From the NCBI GenBank assembly GCA_963812335.1, contig CAWEUU010000008.1, positions 1 to 27,123 of the forward strand: a stretch of 27,123 nucleotides of DNA. The letters are read 5' to 3'. A program made the position numbers and the translations under genes. A model generated the notes under the pieces. That model did not search any database. It worked only from the letters and a program-made list of their open reading frames with translations, and was not told the DNA's origin. Below, piece after piece: positions 20,881 to 27,123 of this stretch (positions are counted from its first letter, which is position 1; every line of letters starts with the position of its first letter). Source of the stretch: VRUE01 sp963812335. Lineage in GTDB: Bacteria; Actinomycetota; Thermoleophilia; Solirubrobacterales; 70-9.

Positions 20881-21696
20881 TCAGCCCCGCACCTTGCAGT
20901 CGCGGATCAGGGTGCTGGTCACCTGGCTGGCGCCTGCGAAGCCGAAGTTGGCGCGGGCGAAGGGGTAGACGGCGCCGGGAAAGCCGGGCGGGGCGGGGCA
21001 GCCGGCGCTGATGAAGCTGCGGCGGCGGCCGCGGTAGGTGTAGGTGCGGCGCAGCTTCATCTCGAAGTGGGTGACGTAGGCCCACTTGCGCGCCGCCTGC
21101 GGCAGCGTCGTCCTGATCACAGTGCCAAACGTGCCGCCCTTGCGGACGATCTTAAAGGTGAGCACGAACGCCGACGGCGGCCTGGTGCCGTAGACCTGCG
21201 CCAGCAGGCGGCGCTTGCCGCCGCTGCGCTTGGCGTTGAAGACCAGCATCGGCCCCTTGAAGGTGAAGGGGAGCTGGTTGGCGAGGTTGACTCGAACCTG
21301 CACGTGGCCGTGGCCGACGATCGCGCCGCCGCAGATCCGCTTCGCGGCGGCGATCGTCGACGGCTGGATGCGGCGCACCTGGCAGGTCGGCAGGCCGCGG
21401 TCGAAGATCTTGCCGCCCTTGTTGATCCCGATCGCGATCTGGCGCAGCTGTGGCGGCGGATCGCTGCCGTCCCTTGCGGCGAAGTCGCTGTCGACCGTGA
21501 CCGAGACAGCTGCGGTGCCCTTGCGCGGCAGGGACTTCGGGGAGATGCCGCCGTCGAAGCTGACGAGCAGGTTGCCACTCTGTTGCTTCTCGGCCGCGGC
21601 GGAGCCGGCGAGGGCGCCGAGGAGCAGCGCCAGCGCCGCAAGCGCGGCGGGAACCCAGAGTGCGCGGCGGGGGCTGTGGGTCGGGGCGGTGGTCAT
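20881..21696 (-). CDS. secreted hypothetical protein
   Basis: A 271-aa protein with a signal peptide (residues 1-35, cleavage near GSAAAEK). The mature part is rich in beta-strand patterns and basic residues: VSFDGGISPKSLPRKGTAAV, then a CxxxR...C pair in PTCQVRRI and RICGGAIVG, and later AGCPAPPGFPGAVYPFARAN with a final RDCKVRG. Similar secreted proteins are common in Solirubrobacter-type genomes as far as I recall, but with no known role. ATG at 21696. The gap to the next gene is 53 nt, so it may be co-transcribed with it. Confidence 0.68.
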   Translation of the reverse strand: MTTAPTHSPRRALWVPAALAALALLLGALAGSAAAEKQQSGNLLVSFDGGISPKSLPRKGTAAVSVTVDSDFAARDGSDPPPQLRQIAIGINKGGKIFDRGLPTCQVRRIQPSTIAAAKRICGGAIVGHGHVQVRVNLANQLPFTFKGPMLVFNAKRSGGKRRLLAQVYGTRPPSAFVLTFKIVRKGGTFGTVIRTTLPQAARKWAYVTHFEMKLRRTYTYRGRRRSFISAGCPAPPGFPGAVYPFARANFGFAGASQVTSTLIRDCKVRG

Positions 21697-21784
21697 GGGT
21701 TGGTCTTACCCTGGACGGGGGTCAAGGGCTGGCGGGGCGGGGGCTGCGCAGGAGCGGCTGCTCGGGCGAGGCTGCGGGCGAGCG

Positions 21785-21994
21785 CTAGTGGCGACCGTTG
21801 CCGGCGGCGACCGGCTGGCGCTTCTCGATCAGGTGCTGGTACTCCGCGGCCTTCTCGGTGTGGCCGAGTGAGACGAGCATCGCGGAGTCCATCGCCGCCG
21901 CCATGCCCTCGGCGCTTGTCAGGGGCAGGATGCCCCGCTCCGTGGCGATGAAGGCTCCGGTAGGGCCGTGGTAGTCGACGAAGGTACGTTTCAT
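21785..21994 (-). CDS. 69-aa protein coupled to Fic
   Basis: A small protein with no recognised family. It begins MKRTFVDYHGPTGAFIATER, with no membrane segment and mixed composition. ATG at 21994 overlaps the Fic stop by 4 nt (ATGA), so translation is probably coupled and the pair is one operon. Fic antitoxins usually precede the toxin; a following gene is unusual. The inhibitory motif of Fic antitoxins (S/T-x3-E-G/N) is not present. It could be an unrelated partner or a new kind of antitoxin. Confidence 0.6.
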   Translation of the reverse strand: MKRTFVDYHGPTGAFIATERGILPLTSAEGMAAAMDSAMLVSLGHTEKAAEYQHLIEKRQPVAAGNGRH

Positions 21995-22725
21995 GGTGAC
22001 CCGGATTGTAGATCCTCCTGCTCGGCGGCGCGAATCCTCTCGGCCAGATAGGCGGCCAGCGGCTCATAGCTCTGCCCAGCGCCGGTTCGGAGCGCCCGGC
22101 CGAGGTGCCATTGCTGTGCGGCGTAGTCGGGGAGGCTGACGAAAAGCGCACCGAGGCGGATCAGGGCGAACTGAAGCGCGACATAACAGGTGCGTCCGTT
22201 GCCGTCGTTCCAGGGATGCGCCGAGAGGAGCTTTGCATACAGTCGTGCGGCCGGAAAGGTCGCGTCGATCAGACGAGACTCTTCGGAGCCCTCGGCTTCG
22301 GCAGCCGCGCCGTTGAACTCCTCGCAGACCTTCAGCAAGCGCCGAGGGAGCTTTCGAGCCGCAGTCCCGCGGCCGGTCTTGTTCACGGGAGCGTCCTTCG
22401 TACCGGCCACGTATCCGTAGGTCGTCACGCCACGCCCGCTTCGCAGACGGCCGGCGCCCTCGGGGAAGGCCGTTTCGAAGATTCGCCTGTGCCAGGCACA
22501 GAGAAGCTCCGGGGTCAGCGTCGCGTCCTCGAGGGCGAGCGCCACCGCTTCGGCTGCCGCCACACCGACCCGGGCGCGGATCTCCTGCCAGGTCTCCGCC
22601 GGCGTGCGTCCGGGCGCTTGGTAGAAATCGGACTCGGGATCCTCGCGGAACTGCTCGAAGGTCAGCTCGGCGGCGGCCGTCGCGGCTGCCTGGAACTCGG
22701 CGAAGCGGTCGGAGCCGGGCGTCAT
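21991..22725 (-). CDS. Fic/Doc-family protein
   Basis: A 244-aa Fic-domain protein. The active-site loop is intact as HPWNDGNGR (H170 to R178), with the catalytic His and the phosphate-binding Gly-Asn-Gly-Arg, so transfer of AMP or another phosphate group from a nucleotide to a protein is expected. The preceding helix RLYAKLLSAHPW and the earlier WHRRIFETAFPEGAGRLRS also fit the Fic fold. ATG 22725 was chosen over ATG 22740 because GAGGTG lies 6 nt before it. No inhibitory helix motif was found in the N-terminus, so control probably comes from another protein. A long hairpin (22813-22869) lies upstream. Confidence 0.85.
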   Translation of the reverse strand: MTPGSDRFAEFQAAATAAAELTFEQFREDPESDFYQAPGRTPAETWQEIRARVGVAAAEAVALALEDATLTPELLCAWHRRIFETAFPEGAGRLRSGRGVTTYGYVAGTKDAPVNKTGRGTAARKLPRRLLKVCEEFNGAAAEAEGSEESRLIDATFPAARLYAKLLSAHPWNDGNGRTCYVALQFALIRLGALFVSLPDYAAQQWHLGRALRTGAGQSYEPLAAYLAERIRAAEQEDLQSGSP

Positions 22726-22812
22726 GGCGACACCTCGCATTCGCCTTGGGCGGCGGGAACTCGCATCTCGCGACGGTAGTCCAACCACCGGTCAGCGGGA
22801 GCCGCGAGCCAT

Positions 22813-22869
22813 CTCCTGTCGAGGATTTCGGCCATCGCCCGGTCAGTGGCCGAAATCCTCGCGCAGGAG
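22813..22869. repeat. long hairpin upstream of the Fic operon (second hairpin family, copy 1)
   Basis: CTCCTG (22813-22818) and CGAGGATTTCGGCCA (22820-22834) pair with TGGCCGAAATCCTCG (22847-22861) and CAGGAG (22864-22869). The 15-bp inner arm is perfect. Its left part matches the hairpin at 26836-26885 at 20 of 22 bases. It lies 88 nt before the Fic start codon on the same strand. Confidence 0.75.
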
Positions 22870-22887
22870 CGATCGCCGCGATCGCCT

Positions 22888-23601
22888 TCATGAGAGCGGC
22901 GTGCCGGCGAGGCTGGCGACCTTCCACTCGCCGCCTTCGTTTGCCATCGGCATCGCCAGGACCGTGCCGCCGATGCCGGTGTAGATGACGAAGGAGCGCT
23001 CGCCCTCGACCCGCAGCGAGCCGACGTCGGCGTTCGCGGCTTCCGCCTTCATCGACTTCTTCGCGGCCGGGTTGGTCAACTGTTCGAGGATCTCGGCGCA
23101 GCTCGTCTCTTCGATCTGTTTCGCCTGGGTGGCCAGCTTTTCGAAGGACTCGACGACCGACTTCGACATGTACTCGCAGGCGGCGGCCCAGTTGCCCTCG
23201 GCGCGGGCGTCGAGGAAGTTGTGCAGGGCGACCGCGGCGGCGTTGAATTCCTCCGGGTCGGCCTCTGCGCCGAAGTCCTGCACGCTGTTGTCGCCGCCCT
23301 TCTGGCGGAACTGCTGCGAGCCGCCGCCGGAGTCGTTGTGGGGCCTGGGGGTGAATCCGGCGGCTTCGCCCTCGCCCGAGGAGCCTTCCGGTTCCCCCTC
23401 TCCGCCTTTGCCGCCCTTCGCCTCGCCCTGCTTGGAGCCGGCGTCTGCGGAGCCGCCTTGGGGCTGCTTCCGGTCGCCGGCTTCGGCCGACGTCGAGCCG
23501 GAGCCCTCGCCGCCCCCGCCACCGCAGGCGGCGAGCCCGAAGGCGAGCAAGAGCGCGGCGAGGGCGACGTAGAGGGTGCGGTGGGATTTGGGGCTGGTCA
23601 T
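22888..23601 (-). CDS. lipoprotein with disordered linker and small globular domain
   Basis: A 237-aa protein with a lipoprotein signal (lipobox LAAC, Cys 26 followed by five Gly). Residues ~27-110 are a Gly/Ser/Glu/Lys linker of low complexity. The last ~120 residues (EEFNAAAVALHNFLDARAEG, then NWAAACEYMSKSVVESFEKL) look like the NTF2/SnoaL-like outside domains found in many actinobacterial lipoproteins. It is attached to the outer face of the membrane; the role is unknown. ATG at 23601; a region full of inverted repeats lies upstream. Confidence 0.72.
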   Translation of the reverse strand: MTSPKSHRTLYVALAALLLAFGLAACGGGGGEGSGSTSAEAGDRKQPQGGSADAGSKQGEAKGGKGGEGEPEGSSGEGEAAGFTPRPHNDSGGGSQQFRQKGGDNSVQDFGAEADPEEFNAAAVALHNFLDARAEGNWAAACEYMSKSVVESFEKLATQAKQIEETSCAEILEQLTNPAAKKSMKAEAANADVGSLRVEGERSFVIYTGIGGTVLAMPMANEGGEWKVASLAGTPLS

Positions 23602-23697
23602 GGGCTAAGGCCTCTCAAGGGTTGGTGGGTTTGGGACGGGCGTACCTTGCGCGCTTGCGGTGGGGCGGCAGGGCGTTCCTTGGGCGGTTGCGTTGGG

Positions 23698-23752
23698 GCC
23701 TTTCCGCAGTCCCCGAAAGGAACCAGGCTGCGATCGGGAACTGCGGAAAGGC
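23698..23752. repeat. 13-bp inverted repeat in the divergent spacer
   Basis: GCCTTTCCGCAGT (23698-23710) pairs perfectly with ACTGCGGAAAGGC (23740-23752); inside, CCCG (23712-23715) pairs with CGGG (23735-23738). The right arm is followed by CGGGCTTTT, terminator-like for the plus strand, but no plus-strand gene lies before it. The spacer 23602-23918 has no gene and otherwise holds only this and the next repeat. Confidence 0.6.
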
Positions 23753-23768
23753 GGGCTTTTAGACATAA

Positions 23769-23832
23769 AGCGGCATCTCCTCTGCTCCGGACGGGCGCGC
23801 AGCGCCCGTCCTCCGCGTCCGGGGATGCCGCT
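23769..23832. repeat. nested inverted repeat
   Basis: Outer arms AGCGGCATC (23769-23777) and GATGCCGCT (23824-23832) enclose a perfect 10-bp hairpin GGACGGGCGC-GCA-GCGCCCGTCC (23789-23811). The 64-bp nested palindrome could be a cruciform, an operator or a remnant of a small mobile element; no target-site duplication is visible at its ends. Confidence 0.55.
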
Positions 23833-23918
23833 GCGGTTGGGAGCCTGTGGGGTCGGTGTTGCGCGGGCGGGGTTTGGCTTGCGGGATCCGGGGACGGGCG
23901 GCGGTAGAATCGGTATCG

Positions 23919-24134
23919 ATGACCGCCAAGGAGAAGCTTTTGGAACGGGTGACCCGGCTCTCGGAGGACGAGGCCGACGAGACGCTGCGGCTGCTTGAGA
24001 TTTGGAGGCCCGGCGACACCGTCGATGAGTGGGGCAACCTCTCGGCGATGGCGCGCTCATCCTCGGCGGGGGCGCTACGGCGGCTCGACGAGGAGGAGGC
24101 CAAAGCAGGGCTCTCCTGGGAGAAGTACCGCTGA
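23919..24134 (+). CDS. antitoxin-like 71-aa protein without visible toxin
   Basis: A 71-aa protein starting MTAKEKLLERVTRLSEDEAD, with a helical dimerisation-like N-terminus, and ending in DEEEAKAGLSWEKYR, a tail style seen in small antitoxins. A -10-like TAGAAT sits 8 nt before the ATG, so the messenger may be leaderless; no -35 is clear. The following 139 nt contain no toxin-like frame on either strand before the HicB gene. It is the only plus-strand gene in this stretch. The family call is tentative. Confidence 0.55.
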   Translation: MTAKEKLLERVTRLSEDEADETLRLLEIWRPGDTVDEWGNLSAMARSSSAGALRRLDEEEAKAGLSWEKYR

Positions 24135-24273
24135 ATCGCGGCGCCCGGGCCGGTTGCGCATCCGAGGGGCCTATCAGCGGACCGTGCTCGCGCGGGACAC
24201 TCGCGCCGCGCGGACATGGCTGCTGGGTGTCCGCTCCGCTGGAACTGCCGATTGGGAAATTGGCGGCGAGAAG

Positions 24274-24471
24274 CTAAGCGGCGACGCGCTCGCCGGCGGG
24301 CACGTAGTGCTCCAGCTCGGCGTCGTGGCCGAGGGCGAAGGGGATTCCCTCTTCGGCGAGCTTGACGACCTCGGCGTAGGCGTCGCCGGCCGCGTACCAA
24401 CGCTCGACATCGGGCGACTCGGCCCACCAACCGCCGTCCTCGTGGTGATAGATGACTCGGATGGTCTCCAT
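24274..24471 (-). CDS. HicB-like antitoxin
   Basis: A 65-aa protein. METIRVIYHHEDGGWWAESP and the later LAEEGIPFALG and HYVPAGERVA match the partial RNase H-like fold of small HicB proteins, which bind and inhibit HicA. No separate DNA-binding domain is present, as in the short HicB class. ATG at 24471 lies 10 nt after the end of the HicA region, the usual hicA-hicB order. It is intact although its partner gene is broken. Confidence 0.75.
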   Translation of the reverse strand: METIRVIYHHEDGGWWAESPDVERWYAAGDAYAEVVKLAEEGIPFALGHDAELEHYVPAGERVAA

Positions 24472-24481
24472 GTGCGTGTGC

Positions 24482-24718
24482 CTAGAGTAGCTTGCGGGCC
24501 TCGGCCTCGGCAAGGCCGATGTCCTTGGTGAGGATCTTGCGGACGAGGGCGGGCTTGATCGTCGCGCCGTCGTGGAAGGCGAACGTGCAAGGCGGGGTGA
24601 CCGGAGGACTCCATGCGGCGGTGAGACCCCGTCTGGCGGGACCACCTTGTAGTCGAGCGGCTTGCTTTCCAGAATCGAGAGCAGGCGCTTGGGCCTTGAT
24701 CGACGGAAACCGGCTCAT
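24482..24718 (-). pseudogene. HicA-like toxin gene broken by three +1 frameshifts
   Basis: Joining three frames restores a 77-aa HicA: MSRFPSIKA, then KRLLSILESKPLDYKVV, then RQTGSHRRMESSGHPAL, then TFAFHDGATIKPALVRKILT to the end ARKLL. HicA is a small RNA-binding ribonuclease toxin; its catalytic His is present in GSH. Single extra bases at about 24691, 24639 and 24587 (all C on the minus strand) break the frame. The three shifts together bring the frame back to the original one. Either the toxin is inactivated, leaving HicB behind, or the sequence has local errors. Confidence 0.7.
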
Positions 24719-24755
24719 CGGCGGCGAGGGGTATATGAACGCCTGTCGGCGCTGA

Positions 24756-25086
24756 TCATCGGCGGCCCCCACCGTTCGCCACGCGGGCGGCGCGCCTGGC
24801 GTGGCGCTTGTGGACTCGCTTGTTGTGCCGGCGCTTGGCCTTGCGCTGCTTCGCGCACTTGATCGAGACGACGCGGGGCTTGGTCAGCTGCTTGCGCCCG
24901 TTCTGTCCGAGCAGGTTGGCGCGGGCCTTGTTGCGCTGCGGCTTGTAGCAGAGGTTTCTGCTGGTTGACGATCAGGCCCTTCTGGCCGCCCTGCATGTTC
25001 ATCACCACGCGTGAGAGCGGGGCGTCGGGGATCGCGGTGAAGATCGCGCCCGCACGGGTTGGTCGGTCCCAATCAGCTGGACGGGA
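24756..25086 (-). pseudogene. C-terminal fragment of a basic secreted protein
   Basis: Pieces in different frames spell a C-terminus: GAIFTAIPDAPLSRVV, MNMQGGQKGLIVNQQ, then NLCYKPQRNKARANLLGQNG and a Lys/Arg/His-rich tail ending in RRAARVANGGGR. One extra base separates NQQ from NLC, and a further shift lies upstream near 25030-25040. The GGxKGLxVN...C pattern is familiar from secreted proteins of related actinobacteria (recall only). No start or N-terminal part was found, so this is probably a remnant. Confidence 0.4.
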
Positions 25087-25139
25087 AGCTCAGCGCGGGT
25101 CAAGGGCAATGTAGGTCACCCTCCGCGCGAGACGCCCAC

Positions 25140-25979
25140 TCAGGAGCGCGCTCGCTTCTCGCAGCCCGAGACCACATCGCGGGCATCGACGAGGAATGAA
25201 TCTCTGCCGCCCCCGCAGCGAACCTGGTCGCGAAAGCCGTCGCGGGCGAAGAGCTGGTCGACGCCGGGGCCGGCGAGGAGGATGTCTCTTCCAGGACCTC
25301 CATCGATCGCGTCCCTGAAGGCGGAGCCGATCAGGGTGTCGTCGCCGGGGCCGCCTTTGAGGAAGACGAGGCCACGGCGATGGCGAACGCGGCTTGCGTC
25401 CACCCGGTCGTCGCCGCCGCGGGTCTCGGCCACGACGATCTTCCGGCCGGGTCCGTTGAGGACAACGTCGAAGGGACCCGATCGCGACCCGTCGAGGCGC
25501 AGGCCGAAAGCGCGAGCGTTACCCGCGATCGTCCAGCGATCTGCCGACCGACCGCCTTCGACCGTCCCGTAGGCGAGCGCCCCGCGGACAGCGTGAAACA
25601 CCGTCCTCGGCGCGGGCAGGCCGGCGGCGAGATCGAGGTTGCCGAAGCTCAGCCCGCGCTGGACGAACACGATCGCCTTCGTGTTGGAAATCGTGGGCCG
25701 TGGGCCGGCGCAGCGCACCGACCCTGTCGCCTTCTCAGCCGGTTCGCCGAGGACGATGATGCGGTTTCCCGACCTGCGCACCGTCGCACCGGCGAAGTCG
25801 AGGTCGATGCGCGCGTCGGCGTATGGCGCCACGCGCAGCTGACCGGCAGGCGAGCCCGTGTGGATGCAGCGCACACTGGCAGTGGAAGACGCGGCGTGGA
25901 TCAGGGCGGCGAGGAGGAGCAGCGCGAGCGCAGCGGCGCCGCTCGCAGCACAGCGTCCATGTCCCAGCCCTGCCGCCAA
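25140..25979 (-). CDS. secreted RTX-like calcium-binding protein
   Basis: A 279-aa protein with a signal peptide (hydrophobic residues ~14-31). The middle ~170 residues are a beta-strand-rich region without a known family. Residues ~209-240 carry short RTX-type nonapeptides, GGPGDDTLIG and GGPGRDILLAG, which bind calcium in a beta-roll. The end (C254 and C273 in DQVRCGGGRDSFLVDARD and SGCE) is typical of short secreted RTX-like proteins. The start is probably TTG 25979: a -10-like TAGAAT (25997-25992) would place the messenger start just before it. Likely exported; role unknown. Confidence 0.7.
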   Translation of the reverse strand: MAAGLGHGRCAASGAAALALLLLAALIHAASSTASVRCIHTGSPAGQLRVAPYADARIDLDFAGATVRRSGNRIIVLGEPAEKATGSVRCAGPRPTISNTKAIVFVQRGLSFGNLDLAAGLPAPRTVFHAVRGALAYGTVEGGRSADRWTIAGNARAFGLRLDGSRSGPFDVVLNGPGRKIVVAETRGGDDRVDASRVRHRRGLVFLKGGPGDDTLIGSAFRDAIDGGPGRDILLAGPGVDQLFARDGFRDQVRCGGGRDSFLVDARDVVSGCEKRARS

Positions 25980-26063
25980 GGTAGACGCACGATTCTAACG
26001 GAGCGCGGCGCCTGTCCGGGCGTGGGGCCACGGCCGCGTCGGTGATGTAGTAGCTCGGCAGGC

Positions 26064-26477
26064 TCACTCCCGATCCGGTTCATCGCTTACTACTTCGGCA
26101 AGCCGCGCCTTGGCCCAGCTGCCCAGTTCGTTCACCAGAGTCACGGTGGCGTCGCGGTCGAGGGGCTCGGTGTCCAAGATTTCGTCGTAGCGCAGCGGGG
26201 CCGCGTGCTCGGTCAGCGCAACGACCTCCGCGGTGTTGAACGGGAACTCTCCAACGACCGCCTCCACCTCTGCGATCAGGCGGCGGAGATCGTGGGTGTA
26301 CTCGAAGTCGACTCCCCTGGATCCGAGCACCGCCTTGAGCCACTTCTCAACGGCCTGCTGCGCATGGAAGCCGATGATCTCGTCGCTGATCTCCGGGTTG
26401 CCGGCGAGCTCGCGCATCGCGGCCGCATCGTCGCGCGCCTTGCGGGCGAGAATCAGCGCTTCGGCCCTGCGGATCAC
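26064..26477 (-). CDS. HEPN-domain protein
   Basis: A 137-aa all-helical protein of the HEPN group: IIGFHAQQAVEKWLKAVL (Q40, Q41, E44, K45) followed by YTHDLRRLIAEVEAVV (H62), and APLRYDEI near the end. The HEPN RNase motif R-x4-6-H is not visible, so it may belong to the non-nuclease HEPN subgroup paired with small nucleotidyltransferases. GTG at 26477 overlaps the nucleotidyltransferase stop by 4 nt (GTGA), so the two are translated as a pair. Such MNT-HEPN pairs often act as toxin-antitoxin modules. Confidence 0.78.
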   Translation of the reverse strand: MIRRAEALILARKARDDAAAMRELAGNPEISDEIIGFHAQQAVEKWLKAVLGSRGVDFEYTHDLRRLIAEVEAVVGEFPFNTAEVVALTEHAAPLRYDEILDTEPLDRDATVTLVNELGSWAKARLAEVVSDEPDRE

Positions 26478-26773
26478 GCTCCGACAAGGACACGACCTCT
26501 GCGCATCGCCTCGCTGACCATGGTCCCGCGAACCCGAGCCCTCGTATCCGCGTACTCGGCGCTGAGCACTACGAGGTCGATCGGGACGCCGAGATCGCCG
26601 AGCGCTTCGCGGAGCCGCACGAACTCCGCTCGACGGCTTTTCACCTCCGGCTGGATCACGAGCAGGTCGAGGTCGGAGTCGGAGCGGGCCTCGCCGCGGG
26701 CGCGAGAGCCGAAGAGGATCACCTTGGACCCGGGTGCTGCGACCGCAAGACGGCGGCCGGCCTCGGCGATCAG
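26474..26773 (-). CDS. MNT-type minimal nucleotidyltransferase, start unclear
   Basis: A small nucleotidyltransferase with the classical motif FGSRARGEARSDSDLDLLV (Gly-Ser, then D-x-D) and a later IDLVV strand. In MNT-HEPN systems it modifies or neutralises the HEPN partner. The start is a problem: the frame has no ATG, TTG or GTG before the first strand. CTG 26773 is given as a lower bound; GTG 26722 would cut off the first strand. An ATG at 26796 lies one base out of frame and would give MAATAP...DTLIAEAG if one base were added, hinting at a lost base. Confidence 0.65.
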   Translation of the reverse strand: MIAEAGRRLAVAAPGSKVILFGSRARGEARSDSDLDLLVIQPEVKSRRAEFVRLREALGDLGVPIDLVVLSAEYADTRARVRGTMVSEAMRRGRVLVGA

Positions 26774-26835
26774 GGTGTCGGGGCGGTTGCGGCCATCGTG
26801 AGGGAATCGTAGCCGCGCGGGACGCTGAAACCCGT

Positions 26836-26885
26836 CCTGTCGAGGATGTCGGTCATCAAACCCTTGTTTGACCGACACCCGCAGG
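26836..26885. repeat. hairpin upstream of MNT-HEPN (second hairpin family, copy 2)
   Basis: CCTG (26836-26839) pairs with CAGG (26882-26885), GTCGGTC (26848-26854) with GACCGAC (26870-26876) and AAAC with GTTT at the tip. The left 22 bases, CCTGTCGAGGATGTCGGTCA plus TC, match copy 1 (22815-22836) at 20 positions. It lies about 63 nt before the lower-bound start of the nucleotidyltransferase, on the same strand. Confidence 0.65.
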
Positions 26886-26900
26886 CAGGCGGCCGGAGCG

Positions 26901-27123
26901 CTAAGCCGCTGGGGACCGGCTGGAGCGACCGGGGAGGGTGATCTTGAGCGCCTTCTTCGGGCTTGGGTCGTAGACCTCGACCTGGAGCGCCTCGCCGGGC
27001 TTGGCGAGGTAGACGCTGGTCGGGCTGGCGGGGTCCTGCCAGGCGAAGGCGCCGCCCGGCGCCTTGCGCAGCTTCGCGCCGGTGCGCTTGGCATTGGCGC
27101 GCAGGGCGGCATAGGCGTTCGGC
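26901..27123 (-). CDS. partial paralogue of the 18732-19325 membrane-anchored protein
   Basis: Only the last 73 codons are inside the window; the 5' part lies beyond the right edge. AKRTGAKLRKAPGG and WQDPASPTSVYLAKPG, then QVEVYDPSPKKAL, match the C-terminal domain of the protein at 18732-19325 at about 45 of 63 positions, and DNA identity is high. The protein ends in SRSPAA. Function unknown; both copies read the same way and enclose the toxin-antitoxin-rich region. Confidence 0.72.
   Translation of the reverse strand, partial: PNAYAALRANAKRTGAKLRKAPGGAFAWQDPASPTSVYLAKPGEALQVEVYDPSPKKALKITLPGRSSRSPAA

Noticed and set aside
19592..20968. Long plus-strand frame opposite the membrane protein gene
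   Set aside because: Glu/Gly/Arg-rich low-complexity translation, mirror of the Ala/Leu-rich membrane gene on the minus strand.
22450..22475. TAFPEG in Fic as an inhibitory S/T-x3-E-G motif
   Set aside because: It lies in the conserved core segment before the GRLRS turn, not in an inhibitory helix; the match is by chance.
24135..24273. Toxin partner for the antitoxin-like gene at 23919
   Set aside because: No frame with toxin-like motifs on either strand; only short frames of arginine-rich composition.

Overview
The window is very GC-rich DNA with the gene order of an actinobacterial chromosome. It most resembles the Thermoleophilia/Solirubrobacterales lineage. That placement is an inference from the RpoB and RpoC sequence style, the many Ala/Arg-rich secreted proteins, the TetR-like C-terminal domain and the AbiEi/DUF559-type protein; no database search was possible. 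Nearly all genes lie on the minus strand, so the window is best read from right to left.

Positions 1-10302 (minus) hold a core transcription/translation cluster in the order rpmG, secE, nusG, rplK, rplA, rplJ, rplL, rpoB, rpoC (rpoC runs off the left edge). Gaps are mostly under 40 nt. The two larger gaps both carry folded-RNA candidates: an L10-type leader before rplJ and an attenuator-like region before rpoB.

Positions 10462-12233 look like a small defence or toxin-antitoxin module. An AbiEi-like winged-helix/DUF559 nuclease gene (plus) converges on an Xre regulator plus AbiEii-like nucleotidyltransferase pair (minus). The Xre pair has an inverted-repeat operator over its own promoter. The nuclease gene is bracketed by two copies of a distinctive 37-39 nt hairpin, and a third copy lies at 16789.

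Positions 12270-18633 hold a secreted zinc metallopeptidase, a large secreted beta-helix/collagen-like gene broken by three single-base frameshifts, an acyl-CoA dehydrogenase with a TetR-like ligand-domain protein that lacks a DNA-binding domain, and tRNA-Thr(GGT).

Positions 18732-27123 are accessory: membrane, secreted and lipoprotein genes mixed with small toxin-antitoxin-like loci (Fic plus a 69-aa partner, an orphan antitoxin-like gene, HicB with a frameshifted HicA, and an MNT-HEPN pair). The stretch is bounded by two close paralogues in direct orientation (18732-19325 and 26901-27123). A second hairpin family sits upstream of both the Fic and the MNT-HEPN operons.

The most unusual signals are the two families of dispersed hairpins associated with toxin-antitoxin-like genes, and the clustering of single-base frameshifts in accessory genes while all core genes are intact.
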